From the NCBI GenBank assembly GCA_017469955.1, contig JAFUFJ010000015.1, forward strand, positions 32,362 through 96,361: a stretch of 64,000 nt of DNA, in the 5' to 3' direction. How positions within the stretch are numbered: the stretch's first letter is position 1; each line of letters opens with the position of its first letter. This DNA is from Prevotella sp. Its GTDB lineage: Bacteria > Bacteroidota > Bacteroidia > Bacteroidales > Bacteroidaceae. Under the pieces are notes generated by a model. The model was not told where the DNA came from and made no database searches. It saw only the letters and a program-made list of their open reading frames with translations. Of this stretch, positions 18,381 to 25,733 are shown piece by piece. The position numbers were made by a program, and so were the translations under genes.

Positions 18381-20162
18381 TCAGGTCACCTCAAAATCAA
18401 GCGTCGCGGCCAGTTTGTCAATGGCAGGATTGCTTTTTCTCAGCAATCTCAGCACCTCAGGCTTGGTGAGAACCGGCTTGATCTCCTCGCGGTCGGCAAG
18501 CCTTATGCGGAAATCTATCTGCCCATTGTGCAACTCTTTTGCCATCGTTGCACGTATGCGCCCTTTGATTTGACTGACCTCTTCCATCAGCATCTCGTTG
18601 TCGCACACCAGCTCTATGACCGGAAATCCGACGATATGGGGGGTCATGTTCTTGAGCCTTGACGCCAAGCCGCGTGTCTTGTCTTTGCCTTGCATACGTA
18701 TGCACATGGCACGCCACGCTACCATAAGTTCTTCTTCACTGAATGCCGCGTTCTCCTCTTTGTTCTCTATTTTCTCCTCGACCTGAGAGACCTGCTGCTC
18801 AGCATCCCCGCGGATATTAGCGAAAGAGAATGTCAGTCGGGACAGCAATGCACCTGCTCTTCCCGATGAAACAGAGGACTGCCTGACGTCAGACGTCGCC
18901 ATTGAGGGGCGGTTCTCAGCCGGTTCCGATGCTTTCGGAAGGGTCTGAGACGTGGATTTCTGTTCGGATTGTGCCACCTGCAGGGCACCGTTCTGCCGAA
19001 CATTCATAAGTTTGTGGAACAGGGATTTCAATCGTTTAGGGCTACGCCCCGCACCTGCCCCGTCGTCGTCTTTCTGCGTAATCTGCGCCACTTGTATGAG
19101 CGTCAGCTCTACAAGCAGACGCTTATTGTTCGACTGACGGTAGTTAATGTCGCACTGATTCATAATCTTCAGCGCCTGATAGAGGAACTTCACGGGGCAT
19201 CGCTGCGCCTGTTGCTGGTAGCGTTCGCGCTGCTGCTGGCTCACTTCGAGCAAGGGAAGCGTCTGCGAATCCTTAGCCATCAGCACGTTGCGCACGTGGC
19301 TTGCCAGCCCAAGAACAAGGTTTCCTCCGTCGAAACCGCGCCCGATGAGCTGGTTGAGCAGCACCATGATGTCGCTCACTTTGTTTTCTAACGCCAGGTC
19401 GATGATGCTGAAATAGTTGTCAGTATCTAAGACATTAAGGTCTTCAATGACCTTCTGGTAGGTGATGTTCCCTTGGCAGAATGAGGCAGCTTGGTCAAAA
19501 ATGCTGAGCGCGTCGCGCATGCCTCCGTCGGCCTTCTCTGCGATAACGGCCAGCGCCTCGTCCTCATACTGGATGTTTTCCTTCTGCGCCACCATCTTTA
19601 AATGCTCAATGGTGTCCTGCACTGTCATGCGCTCAAAGTCATAGATCTGGCAGCGCGAAATGATGGTCGGAAGAATCTTGTGTTTCTCGGTCGTGGCCAA
19701 AATGAAGATGACATGTGCCGGAGGCTCCTCAAGAGTCTTGAGGAAAGCATTGAAAGCCGACGACGAAAGCATGTGTACTTCGTCAATGATGAAGACCTTG
19801 TATTTTCCCACTTGAGGCGGAATGCGCGTCTGTTCCATGAGGGCCTTGATATTCTCAACGGAGTTGTTCGACGCCGCATCAAGCTCAAAAATGTTGTAAG
19901 AGCGCTGCTCATTGAAGGCCTGACAGCTCTCACAATGGTTGCAAGCTTCGCCGTCCTCAGTAGGCGTCAGGCAGTTGATGGCCTTGGCAAAGATGCGCGC
20001 ACAGGTGGTCTTACCCACACCTCGGGGCCCGCAAAAGAGGTAGGCATGGGCAAGTTTGCCGCTCTTGACCGCATTCTTCAGCGTTGTTGTCAGAGCCGAC
20101 TGTCCCACCACCGAGTCAAACGACATCGGCCTGTACTTGCGTGCTGATACGATATATTCCAT
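18381..20162 (-). CDS. dnaX: DNA polymerase III subunit gamma/tau
   Basis: The 593-residue clamp-loader ATPase loads the sliding clamp at replication forks. The start MEYIVSARKYRPMSFDSVVGQ (ATG 20162) is chosen because AGGAA lies just upstream and a full promoter precedes it. The AAA+ core has Walker A GPRGVGKTTCARIFAKA, the zinc-binding module CNHCESC, Walker B FIIDEVHMLS and the sensor segment LATTEKHKILPTIISRCQ. Domain III (about 225-365) follows, and the C-terminal region is variable with a Q/E-rich linker. No A6G-type slippery site for programmed frameshifting is visible, so a single product is expected. It transcribes convergently with fumarase and divergently from the DivIC-like gene. 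Confidence 0.97.
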   Translation of the reverse strand: MEYIVSARKYRPMSFDSVVGQSALTTTLKNAVKSGKLAHAYLFCGPRGVGKTTCARIFAKAINCLTPTEDGEACNHCESCQAFNEQRSYNIFELDAASNNSVENIKALMEQTRIPPQVGKYKVFIIDEVHMLSSSAFNAFLKTLEEPPAHVIFILATTEKHKILPTIISRCQIYDFERMTVQDTIEHLKMVAQKENIQYEDEALAVIAEKADGGMRDALSIFDQAASFCQGNITYQKVIEDLNVLDTDNYFSIIDLALENKVSDIMVLLNQLIGRGFDGGNLVLGLASHVRNVLMAKDSQTLPLLEVSQQQRERYQQQAQRCPVKFLYQALKIMNQCDINYRQSNNKRLLVELTLIQVAQITQKDDDGAGAGRSPKRLKSLFHKLMNVRQNGALQVAQSEQKSTSQTLPKASEPAENRPSMATSDVRQSSVSSGRAGALLSRLTFSFANIRGDAEQQVSQVEEKIENKEENAAFSEEELMVAWRAMCIRMQGKDKTRGLASRLKNMTPHIVGFPVIELVCDNEMLMEEVSQIKGRIRATMAKELHNGQIDFRIRLADREEIKPVLTKPEVLRLLRKSNPAIDKLAATLDFEVT

Positions 20163-20195
20163 TTCCTGATGATTGAAAGGTTGAAAACTTGTTTG

Positions 20196-20227
20196 CAAAG
20201 GTAGTGATTAACAAGCAAAACGCCAAA
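20196..20227 (-). promoter_or_regulatory. Full -33/-7 promoter of dnaX
   Basis: On the minus strand TTTG (20224-20227) is followed after 20 bp by TACCTTTG (20196-20203), both matching consensus. The dnaX ATG is 33 bp downstream. Confidence 0.75.
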
Positions 20228-20310
20228 GAAAAATTTTGAAGTTTTTGGCCCGATTCGCTAAATAACATTAATAATAAGATACGCCAGACACGTCTTTCAA
20301 GCTTTTTTCA

Positions 20311-20318
20311 TACCTTTG
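20311..20318 (+). promoter_or_regulatory. -7 box upstream of the DivIC-like gene
   Basis: TACCTTTG, 23 bp before the ATG at 20342. No good -33 TTTG at the usual distance. It faces away from the dnaX promoter. Confidence 0.55.
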
Positions 20319-20341
20319 CCGTAAACTTAAGACATACAGAT

Positions 20342-20650
20342 ATGAGCCGAATCCATTCCTTCTGGAAATTCCTTGGACACTATAAATACCTTATAGCCAT
20401 CGTCGTGGGAGTCGCCATCGTTGGCTTCCTCGACGAAAACAGCTATACCAAGCGCATACAACAGAAAGCACAAATCGACGAGCTTAGAGAGGAAATCGCC
20501 ATATACGACAAGAGAAACAAAGCCGACAGCCTGCTGCTCGACAAACTGGAACGCGACCCGAAAGCCATCGAAAAAGTAGCCCGCGAACGCTATTTCATGA
20601 AAAGCGACGACGAAGACATCTTCGTTCTCAGCGACGAAATACGCAACTAA
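20342..20650 (+). CDS. DivIC/FtsB-like septum formation protein
   Basis: This 102-residue protein has a short cytoplasmic N-terminus, one membrane helix (about 14-30, YLIAIVVGVAIVGFL) and a coiled coil (about 36-65, QQKAQIDELREEIAIYDKR). It ends in ERDPKAIEKVARERYFMKSDDEDIF, the conserved tail of the FtsB/DivIC family. Such proteins join the FtsQ-FtsL complex at the division site. Size and layout fit the family exactly. It begins a plus-strand pair with the following membrane protein, 12 bp away. Confidence 0.88.
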   Translation: MSRIHSFWKFLGHYKYLIAIVVGVAIVGFLDENSYTKRIQQKAQIDELREEIAIYDKRNKADSLLLDKLERDPKAIEKVARERYFMKSDDEDIFVLSDEIRN

Positions 20651-20662
20651 TTCAGAAAAACA

Positions 20663-21079
20663 ATGAAACAACTCAATAAGACCCAGACCGTCATCTTCAT
20701 GCTCGGAGGACTGTTGATGGTCATCGGAGCCGGCGCTTACGCCCTGCTTTTCAACCCAAAAGCCTCTGCATGGATATTCCTCATCGGAGCAATCCTCTTC
20801 ACACTCATGCAGGCCATGCAGATTTATGAAGGACAAAGCTTGGTCATCAAACGCCTCAAACGCATACAGTCTCTGGCAAACATCTGCTTCATCATCGCCG
20901 CACTGCTCATGGTCAACGACGCCTTCCAGCTCCTTTTACCCCTCTTCAAGGGCAACTATATCACCTACGTCGACTACCTTTTAAACAAATGGGTCATACT
21001 ACTCCTTATCGCAGCCATATTGGAACTATACACCACTCATCGCATATCCTCAGAGCTTGAAAAAGACAAAAAACGCTAA
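20663..21079 (+). CDS. Four-helix integral membrane protein, function unknown
   Basis: The 138-residue protein has four likely membrane helices at about 10-30, 37-54, 70-90 and 108-124, short loops and a charged C-terminal tail (SSELEKDKKR). It looks like a conserved hypothetical membrane protein of Bacteroidales. It follows the DivIC-like gene by 12 bp and shares its operon, which hints at an envelope or division role, but nothing in the sequence shows an active site. Confidence 0.75.
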   Translation: MKQLNKTQTVIFMLGGLLMVIGAGAYALLFNPKASAWIFLIGAILFTLMQAMQIYEGQSLVIKRLKRIQSLANICFIIAALLMVNDAFQLLLPLFKGNYITYVDYLLNKWVILLLIAAILELYTTHRISSELEKDKKR

Positions 21080-21114
21080 AACAGCGCAAAAATACATTAA
21101 ATACCATAAAAAAG

Positions 21115-21146
21115 TTTCCGTGCTCCGATAATTGATAGTATCTTTG
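21115..21146 (+). promoter_or_regulatory. -33/-7 promoter of the DUF4369 lipoprotein gene
   Basis: TTTC (21115-21118, one change from TTTG), 20 bp, then TATCTTTG (21139-21146). The ATG is 39 bp downstream. Confidence 0.65.
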
Positions 21147-21184
21147 CTCATAACAAACAGTAACAACAACGACATCTCAACGAA

Positions 21185-21967
21185 ATGAAAAAGGCATTAT
21201 TCATACTTGCCACCCTTATTGCGCTCACGTCTTGTGGCAGCAAATATAGCATACAAGGATCGTCAAACGTCCCGACATTAGACGGGCATAAGCTCTATCT
21301 AAAGGTCCTTGACGAGGATAATCTGAAGAACATTGACTCTTGCGAAGTTATCCATGGCCAGTTTCATTTCAAAGGATCCATCGACAGTCCGACGATGGCT
21401 CACCTCTATATGGATGAGGCAAATATCATGCCTCTCGTACTGGAGGACGGCGAGATTCAAATCAAAATCGACCTGACACAGCAAGCAGTCAGTGGCACAC
21501 CTCTCAACGATGAGCTCTTTTCTTTCCTCAATCGTTACAATCAAATCTTAAGCGAGCGGGGCGAATTGGTACACAAACACGACCAGGCTATCATGGATGG
21601 AAGCAACATGGAGGTAGTGAATGCAGCACTGATTGTTGAGGAACGGCAACTTGCCATACGAGAAGACAGCCTCGTAACCAATTTCGTTACGAGCAACTTT
21701 GATAATGTTCTCGGCCCAGGAGTCTTCTTCATGATGACCGTCAGCAACCAATATCCACAGCTTGATCCTTGGATAGAAGACATCATGAGCAAGGCAACTG
21801 ACTCCTTTAAAAACGATCCTTATGTGAAGGATTACTACGAGAAGGCACAGGAAAACGAAAAAATAATGAACGGCTTGCGCGACGTATCTCCCCAAGCAAC
21901 GGCAGACCCGTCAGCCACGCCTGCCCCGACTGCCACCCCAAATGATTTAGCAAAACCACAGCCATGA
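21185..21967 (+). CDS. DUF4369-domain lipoprotein
   Basis: The 260-residue lipoprotein has lipobox LTSC near Cys17 (MKKALFILATLIALTSCGSK). Residues about 20-110 match the DUF4369 beta-sandwich found at the N-terminus of many Bacteroidota thiol-disulfide proteins (GHKLYLKVLDEDNLKNIDSCEVIHGQFHFKGSI). No thioredoxin domain or CxxC follows. Instead a helical segment leads to a low-complexity tail rich in Ala, Thr and Pro (from about 235, SATPAPTATPNDL). Its TGA overlaps the ATG of dihydroorotase (ATGA), so the two are translationally coupled. Function unknown; localisation to the cell envelope is secure. Confidence 0.85.
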   Translation: MKKALFILATLIALTSCGSKYSIQGSSNVPTLDGHKLYLKVLDEDNLKNIDSCEVIHGQFHFKGSIDSPTMAHLYMDEANIMPLVLEDGEIQIKIDLTQQAVSGTPLNDELFSFLNRYNQILSERGELVHKHDQAIMDGSNMEVVNAALIVEERQLAIREDSLVTNFVTSNFDNVLGPGVFFMMTVSNQYPQLDPWIEDIMSKATDSFKNDPYVKDYYEKAQENEKIMNGLRDVSPQATADPSATPAPTATPNDLAKPQP

Positions 21968-23388
21968 CGACCCTTATACGTGGCGGACAGATTGTAAATG
22001 AAGGACATGTCTTTGATGGAAGTATCATTATCGAGAACGATCGCATCAAGGACATTATCCCTTGCACCGAAGACACATGCTCACTCCGTGGAACCTACGA
22101 TACCATTGTAGATGCCACGGAGTGTTTTGTTTTGCCTGGAATCATCGACTCTCACGTGCATTTTCGTGAGCCAGGACTCACTCATAAGGCATGCATCGAG
22201 AGCGAAAGCAGGGCTGCTGCCTATGGCGGAGTTACTTCTTACATGGAAATGCCCAACACGATTCCGCAGACAACCACGATTGAAGCCCTGAAGGAAAAGC
22301 ACGAACTGGCGCGAAAGTCAAGTCATGTCAACTACTCATTCTTCTTCGGAGCGACCAACGACAACAGCGAAGCTTTCCATGAACTGCCCCATAACCTCTA
22401 CAGAAGCCATGGCATACAGGTCCCTGGGGTAAAACTCTTCATGGGCTCTTCTACGGGAAACATGCTGGTCGACGAGCAGGATTCCTTACGTAAAGTGTTC
22501 AGGGCTGCTGCCGTCAACCGGCTGATGATTGTGGCACATTGCGAAGACACGGCGACCATCCAGCACAACCTTCAGGCCGTGAAAGCTGCCCAAGGTGATG
22601 ATCCCGACGTACGTTTCCACCCCATCATCCGCGACGAGGAAGCTTGTCTGAAGTCCACACAATTGGCCATTTCTCTTGCAGAAAAGCACGATGTCCGTCT
22701 GCATATAGCCCATGTTTCGACATGGGGGGAGCTCATGCTTCTTGCCCCTGCTCCGGGAGGATACTGCCCATCCTCATACATAACGGCCGAGATTTGCGTG
22801 CCTCATCTGCTCTTCTCGTCAGACGACTATGCCACGAAAGGCACGCTGATCAAGTGCAATCCTGCCATTAAGTCGGCCTCTGAGCGCGACGCTTTGCGCC
22901 GTCATATCGGCATTGCAACTACCATTGCAACCGATCATGCACCGCATCTTCTGAGTGAGAAGCAGGGCGGTTGCACCAGGGCTGCGTCAGGCATGCCGAT
23001 GGTGCAGTTCTCACTTCCGGCCATGCTTGGCCTCGTCGACGAGGGTGTTCTCTCGATAGAAGAGATGGTGAAGAAGATGTGTCACGCCCCTGCCCGACTG
23101 TTCAACATCAGCGAAAGAGGCTTCCTTCGCAAAGGCTATAAGGCCGACATTACCGTCGTCAGGCCAGACTCGCCCTGGACAGTCACGAGAGATTGCATAC
23201 AAAGCCGTTGCCAATGGAGCCCGCTTGAAGGCCATACGTTCAGATGGAGGGTCGAGCAGACACTGTGTAACGGACGGCTGGTCTACGACCGAACCCGCAC
23301 AGTTCCGTTCGACGACAGCTGCCGTGGCGAAGCGCTTTCGTTCCGATCATGGCCCGAAGGCAACAGCCTTGACGGCATAACCCGTTAG
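21964..23388 (+). CDS. pyrC: Dihydroorotase
   Basis: The 474-residue class I-type dihydroorotase of pyrimidine biosynthesis closes carbamoyl aspartate to dihydroorotate. The zinc motif HVHFREPG (His-x-His, with substrate-binding Arg) follows GIIDSHVHFREPGLTHKA at about 60-77. GGVTSYMEMPNT, the third metal region around AHVSTWGE, and the catalytic ATDHAPH (about 320) are all present. It is somewhat longer than many members, mainly at the C-terminus. It overlaps the DUF4369 lipoprotein gene by 4 bp, an odd partner for a pyrimidine enzyme. Another cyclic amidohydrolase such as allantoinase is a less likely alternative. Confidence 0.9.
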   Translation: MTTLIRGGQIVNEGHVFDGSIIIENDRIKDIIPCTEDTCSLRGTYDTIVDATECFVLPGIIDSHVHFREPGLTHKACIESESRAAAYGGVTSYMEMPNTIPQTTTIEALKEKHELARKSSHVNYSFFFGATNDNSEAFHELPHNLYRSHGIQVPGVKLFMGSSTGNMLVDEQDSLRKVFRAAAVNRLMIVAHCEDTATIQHNLQAVKAAQGDDPDVRFHPIIRDEEACLKSTQLAISLAEKHDVRLHIAHVSTWGELMLLAPAPGGYCPSSYITAEICVPHLLFSSDDYATKGTLIKCNPAIKSASERDALRRHIGIATTIATDHAPHLLSEKQGGCTRAASGMPMVQFSLPAMLGLVDEGVLSIEEMVKKMCHAPARLFNISERGFLRKGYKADITVVRPDSPWTVTRDCIQSRCQWSPLEGHTFRWRVEQTLCNGRLVYDRTRTVPFDDSCRGEALSFRSWPEGNSLDGITR

Positions 23389-23438
23389 AGAAACCGAAGT
23401 AAATCAGCCTGTCACAATCCGTCAATCTTCGTCAAGTT

Positions 23439-24602
23439 TTGATACATCGCATCGTCATACCGCTATTGTTGCTCATCTTTCTGCCCGACCTTTACAGAGC
23501 ATGGCGCAACTCCCGACGCAAGAAAAAACGCCTCGGACGGCAGCTTTTACGGTGGGTTCCCTCACTGCTTATGGGCACTGCCACCATTCTTCTGGCCAGC
23601 ACTGACGGCTTTATACCCGAAGAACGGTGCTGGATTGACCTGTATCTGTGGGTGTTGGGACTCTATTTCATTCCGCGTTTCGGCTACAGACTGTGTGTCT
23701 TTCTGGGGCGGATCGTCAAGGCTTCTACCCACAGCCGGAGCAACTGGGGACGGCCGATCGGGCTGCTTTTGGCCCTTATACTGATTGTATGCTTCGTCAT
23801 CGGGATGACCATCGGCCCGCGCCAACTCAAGGAACGCCGCATAGACATCAACTTCAACGACCTGCCATCGGCCTTCGACGGCTATACGATTGTGCTCTGT
23901 TCAGACCTGCATCTGGGGTCACAGTCAGAGACATTCGTCAGCAAACTCGTCGAGACTGTCAACCGGCAGCGGGCCGACATGATATGCTTTGCGGGCGACA
24001 TCCAGAACACTACTCCGCAGGAGCTCTACCCCTATGTCTCGACCTTGCGCACGCTTCAGGCCCGCGACGGGGTCTACTCTGTGCTTGGCAATCACGACTA
24101 CAGCTACTACATGGCGCAGGGCGACCCTTCGATATGCATGGCCAATGAACGTGAAACCATCTCGCTCGAACGACAAATGGGCTGGAAAGTGCTGCTCAAC
24201 GGTCATGAAGTCGTCAGCCGAAACGGCCAGCATGTCAACATTGCCGGCGAGGAATGCTACAGTAAAAAGGCAGGGCAGCCTTCGAAATCAGACCTCGGAA
24301 AGACGCTCGAAGGCATCGGAGAAGGCGAGTTCACCATCCTCTTGCAGCACAATCCCGCCGTCTGGAACGACAGCATCCTGACGCATTCAGACGTACAACT
24401 GACCCTTTCCGGCCACACCCACGGCGGACAAATGTCGCTGATGGGGCTGCGTCCTACGATGAAACAATATCGGGAAGACCGCGGATTCTACGGACAAGGC
24501 GACCAGAAACTCTACGTCACCAGCGGGCTGGGAGGCCTCATCAGCTTCAGATTCGCCATGCCTCCCGAGATTGTCGTCATCACTCTCCACCGGAAAGGCT
24601 GA
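23439..24602 (+). CDS. Membrane-anchored metallophosphoesterase, TTG start
   Basis: The protein is 387 residues when started at TTG 23439. No ATG occurs until residue 45, and an in-frame TAA at 23400 limits upstream choices to TTG or a CTG; the TTG gives a complete hydrophobic N-terminal helix (IVIPLLLLIFLPDLY). Further helices lie at about 44-54, 65-80 and 105-122. The calcineurin-like catalytic domain follows from about 145 with all metal motifs: SDLHLGS, AGDIQ, LGNHDYSY and SGHTHGGQ. It resembles YkuE/YaeI-type enzymes, some of which act on lipid-linked substrates such as UDP-diacylglucosamine. It lies 50 bp after pyrC and 37 bp before the acyltransferase gene. Confidence 0.88.
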   Translation: MIHRIVIPLLLLIFLPDLYRAWRNSRRKKKRLGRQLLRWVPSLLMGTATILLASTDGFIPEERCWIDLYLWVLGLYFIPRFGYRLCVFLGRIVKASTHSRSNWGRPIGLLLALILIVCFVIGMTIGPRQLKERRIDINFNDLPSAFDGYTIVLCSDLHLGSQSETFVSKLVETVNRQRADMICFAGDIQNTTPQELYPYVSTLRTLQARDGVYSVLGNHDYSYYMAQGDPSICMANERETISLERQMGWKVLLNGHEVVSRNGQHVNIAGEECYSKKAGQPSKSDLGKTLEGIGEGEFTILLQHNPAVWNDSILTHSDVQLTLSGHTHGGQMSLMGLRPTMKQYREDRGFYGQGDQKLYVTSGLGGLISFRFAMPPEIVVITLHRKG

Positions 24603-24639
24603 GCCTTCACCGGCGCCATCATCCTTCAACCTCCGCACT

Positions 24640-25401
24640 ATGGCTACCTTTATCTATCGCATCTACCAACTGTTCATCGCAGCACCACTCATCCTTCTGG
24701 CCACGATTCTTACCGCCATCACCACCATCGTGGGCTGCACTCTCGGCGACGGACACTTCTGGGGCTACTATCCCGGACGTCTCTGGTCGCAGTTCATCGT
24801 CCGCATTCTGCTGCTGCCTGTCCGCGTGGAAGGGCGCGAACGCCTTGAAAAGAGCCAGAGCTACGTATTCGTAGCCAACCATCAGGGGGCTTTCGACATC
24901 TTTCTCATCTACGGTTTCCTCGGAAGAAACTTCAAGTGGATGATGAAGCAGAGCCTGCGTCGCATCCCACTTGTGGGACGAGCCTGCCAGGCAGCCCACC
25001 ACATTTTCGTCGACAAGCGTGGACCAAGCAAGGTGCGACAGACCTACGACGAGGCCCGCAAGACGCTGCAAGGAGGCATGTCGCTCGTAGTGTTTCCCGA
25101 GGGATCGCGCACCTTCACGGGCCACATGGGCAAGTTTCGCCGGGGAGCATTCATGCTTGCGAGCGACTTGCAGCTGCCCGTTGTGCCCCTGACCATCAAC
25201 GGTTCGTTCCAGGTGAAACCGCGCACTCGCGACATCTACTGGGTGTTCCGCCATCCGCTATCGCTCACCATCCATGAGCCTTTGACGCCCTCTGGCGACG
25301 CCGAAGCCGACGTACAACGTTTTCTCGACGAGTCATACTCGGTCGTGATGTCGGCTCTTCCGCCTCGTCTTCAGGGCTATGTTGAGAACCCCGACCAGTA
25401 G
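24640..25401 (+). CDS. PlsC-type 1-acyl-glycerol-3-phosphate acyltransferase
   Basis: The 253-residue acyltransferase starts at MATFIYRIYQLF (ATG 24640); the frame extends upstream only into the end of the phosphoesterase gene. An N-terminal membrane helix (about 8-30) is followed by the catalytic NHQGAFDIF (N-H-x4-D) at about 87-95 and the substrate motif FPEGSRT at about 150-156, then VVPLTINGSF. The enzyme acylates lysophosphatidic acid to phosphatidic acid at the inner membrane. A lipid-A or ornithine-lipid acyltransferase of the same fold is possible. It ends a plus-strand run and converges with the starch operon. Confidence 0.9.
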   Translation: MATFIYRIYQLFIAAPLILLATILTAITTIVGCTLGDGHFWGYYPGRLWSQFIVRILLLPVRVEGRERLEKSQSYVFVANHQGAFDIFLIYGFLGRNFKWMMKQSLRRIPLVGRACQAAHHIFVDKRGPSKVRQTYDEARKTLQGGMSLVVFPEGSRTFTGHMGKFRRGAFMLASDLQLPVVPLTINGSFQVKPRTRDIYWVFRHPLSLTIHEPLTPSGDAEADVQRFLDESYSVVMSALPPRLQGYVENPDQ

Positions 25402-25453
25402 TTTACGCCCGCTCCCCTGCCCTTTCCGGCCGGGAAGAAGCAGCAGACAGTTT

Positions 25454-25560
25454 GAGAAAGCTAAGGGTTTAGCCCGAGAAGTCATAGCATTCTGGATGAG
25501 AAACCTATCCTTTCTCGACAATAACTCTATGACTTCTCGGGCTAAACCCTTAGCTTTCTC
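25454..25560. repeat. Family A 107-bp modular repeat, copy 3
   Basis: This is the clearest copy: all three GAGAA (1, 23, 45) and all three TTCTC (ending 63, 85, 107) are exact. Arms 25454-25487 and 25527-25560 are perfectly complementary over 34 bp around a 39-bp centre. It lies between the convergent acyltransferase and SusA-like genes. Confidence 0.93.
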
Positions 25561-25635
25561 CGACACGACCCTTTCCGCTCCCGTGGAGAGCCTTCATCGT
25601 CCTGCTGGCCAATCGCTTGCCGTCCGACATAAAGA

Positions 25636-25696
25636 CACCGCCTTTTCCGGTCGCAAGGAGCACTGTCGGTCAGTGCTCCGGCCAGAAAAGGCGGTG
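25636..25696. terminator. Two-tier hairpin between convergent genes
   Basis: An outer 12-bp stem, CACCGCCTTTTC (25636-25647) with GAAAAGGCGGTG (25685-25696), encloses an inner 9-bp stem, GGAGCACTG (25657-25665) with CAGTGCTCC (25671-25679), with a 5-base loop. There is no long T-run on either side. Position between the plus acyltransferase and the minus SusA-like gene suggests a shared transcription stop, but this is inference. No gene is seen in 25402-25733. Confidence 0.55.
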
Positions 25697-25733
25697 GTGT
25701 GTCTTGCCTGCGAGCCTCAGCCCGCAAAGCGTT

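Noticed and set aside
18381-20162. Programmed frameshift in dnaX
   Set aside because: I found no A-AAA-AAG type slippery run with a following stem in the gene.
25454-25560. Family A as a classical MITE
   Set aside because: No target-site duplication was found at the ends of any copy and no transposase is in the window. A mobile origin stays possible but is not shown.
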